Source: Trichobilharzia szidati (Eukaryota; Platyhelminthes; Trematoda; Strigeidida; Schistosomatidae). From it: a stretch of DNA of 64,000 bases. The notes below the pieces were generated by a model. It ran no database searches, had not been told where the DNA came from, and saw only the letters and a program-made list of their open reading frames with translations. Position 1 is the first letter of the stretch. Each line of letters opens with the position of its first letter. The stretch lies in the NCBI GenBank assembly GCA_944472155.2, contig OX235273.1:6607204-6671203 (forward strand). Direction: 5' to 3'. The translations under genes and the position numbers were made by a program. Below are positions 63,907-64,000 of this stretch, piece after piece.

Positions 63907-64000
63907 GTGAGTTAGTTAAACACGTGAGAGAAAATTATTATTATGATTATTATTATTGATTTTCCTTTCAGCTTTGTTGTTCTTTTTTCCTCTACAAATT

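Overview
The window looks like nuclear DNA of a schistosome blood fluke (Trematoda). The evidence is the density and kind of repeats: tRNA-headed SINEs carrying the Schistosoma-type hammerhead ribozyme (core CTGAnGA, GTCC/GGAC stem II, GAAA), Penelope-like elements (PLEs) with a GIY-YIG domain, RTE-like and CR1-like LINE fragments, Gypsy-like remnants, spliceosomal introns and an AT-rich background. The species within Schistosoma cannot be settled from the sequence. There is no sign of bacterial or viral gene organisation.

Region 1 (1-30.7 kb) is a graveyard of transposable elements with no host gene that I can support. It holds truncated RTE-like LINE pieces (3' ends marked by a tail ending in a conserved 'ccctatgttcctctaggag'-type motif), a second LINE type, one CR1-like RT with an open 360-codon frame (6535-7617), Gypsy-like protease/gag remnants, several solo or nested LTRs, PLE remnants, and many SINE copies. 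A striking number of SINE and PLE copies stand as inverted (head-to-head or tail-to-tail) pairs.

Region 2 (30.7-39.67 kb) is a PLE array: two complete, uninterrupted 899-codon ORFs in head-to-tail tandem on the minus strand (period 2686 bp), a third 5'-truncated copy, and then an inverted, frameshifted copy on the plus strand. The array interrupts an RTE-like LINE on its left and runs into a 494-bp assembly gap (39667-40160) on its right.

Region 3 (40.16-63.9 kb) holds the one convincing host gene, on the plus strand. A single exon of more than 14.7 kb encodes a giant, mostly coiled-coil protein. Its first part is a nearly perfect tandem repeat of 2598 bp (866 codons, about 3.6 units). The second part (49.53-54.89 kb) is unique, AT-rich and still coiled-coil-like. 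Three further exons follow with good splice sites and compatible phases (58311-58898, 60961-61123, 63782-63906), and the gene continues past the window. Its introns are full of inverted SINE pairs and PLE remnants. The 5' end of the gene lies in or before the gap. I do not recognise the protein with confidence; a large centrosomal or Golgi scaffold of the pericentrin/AKAP9 type is one testable idea.

The most interesting signals are the recent in-frame amplification of an 866-codon block inside a giant exon, the young PLE array with a palindromic end, a second SINE-like family with its own hammerhead fold, compensatory changes in individual hammerheads, and the recurrent palindromic arrangement of repeats whose two arms share private mutations.
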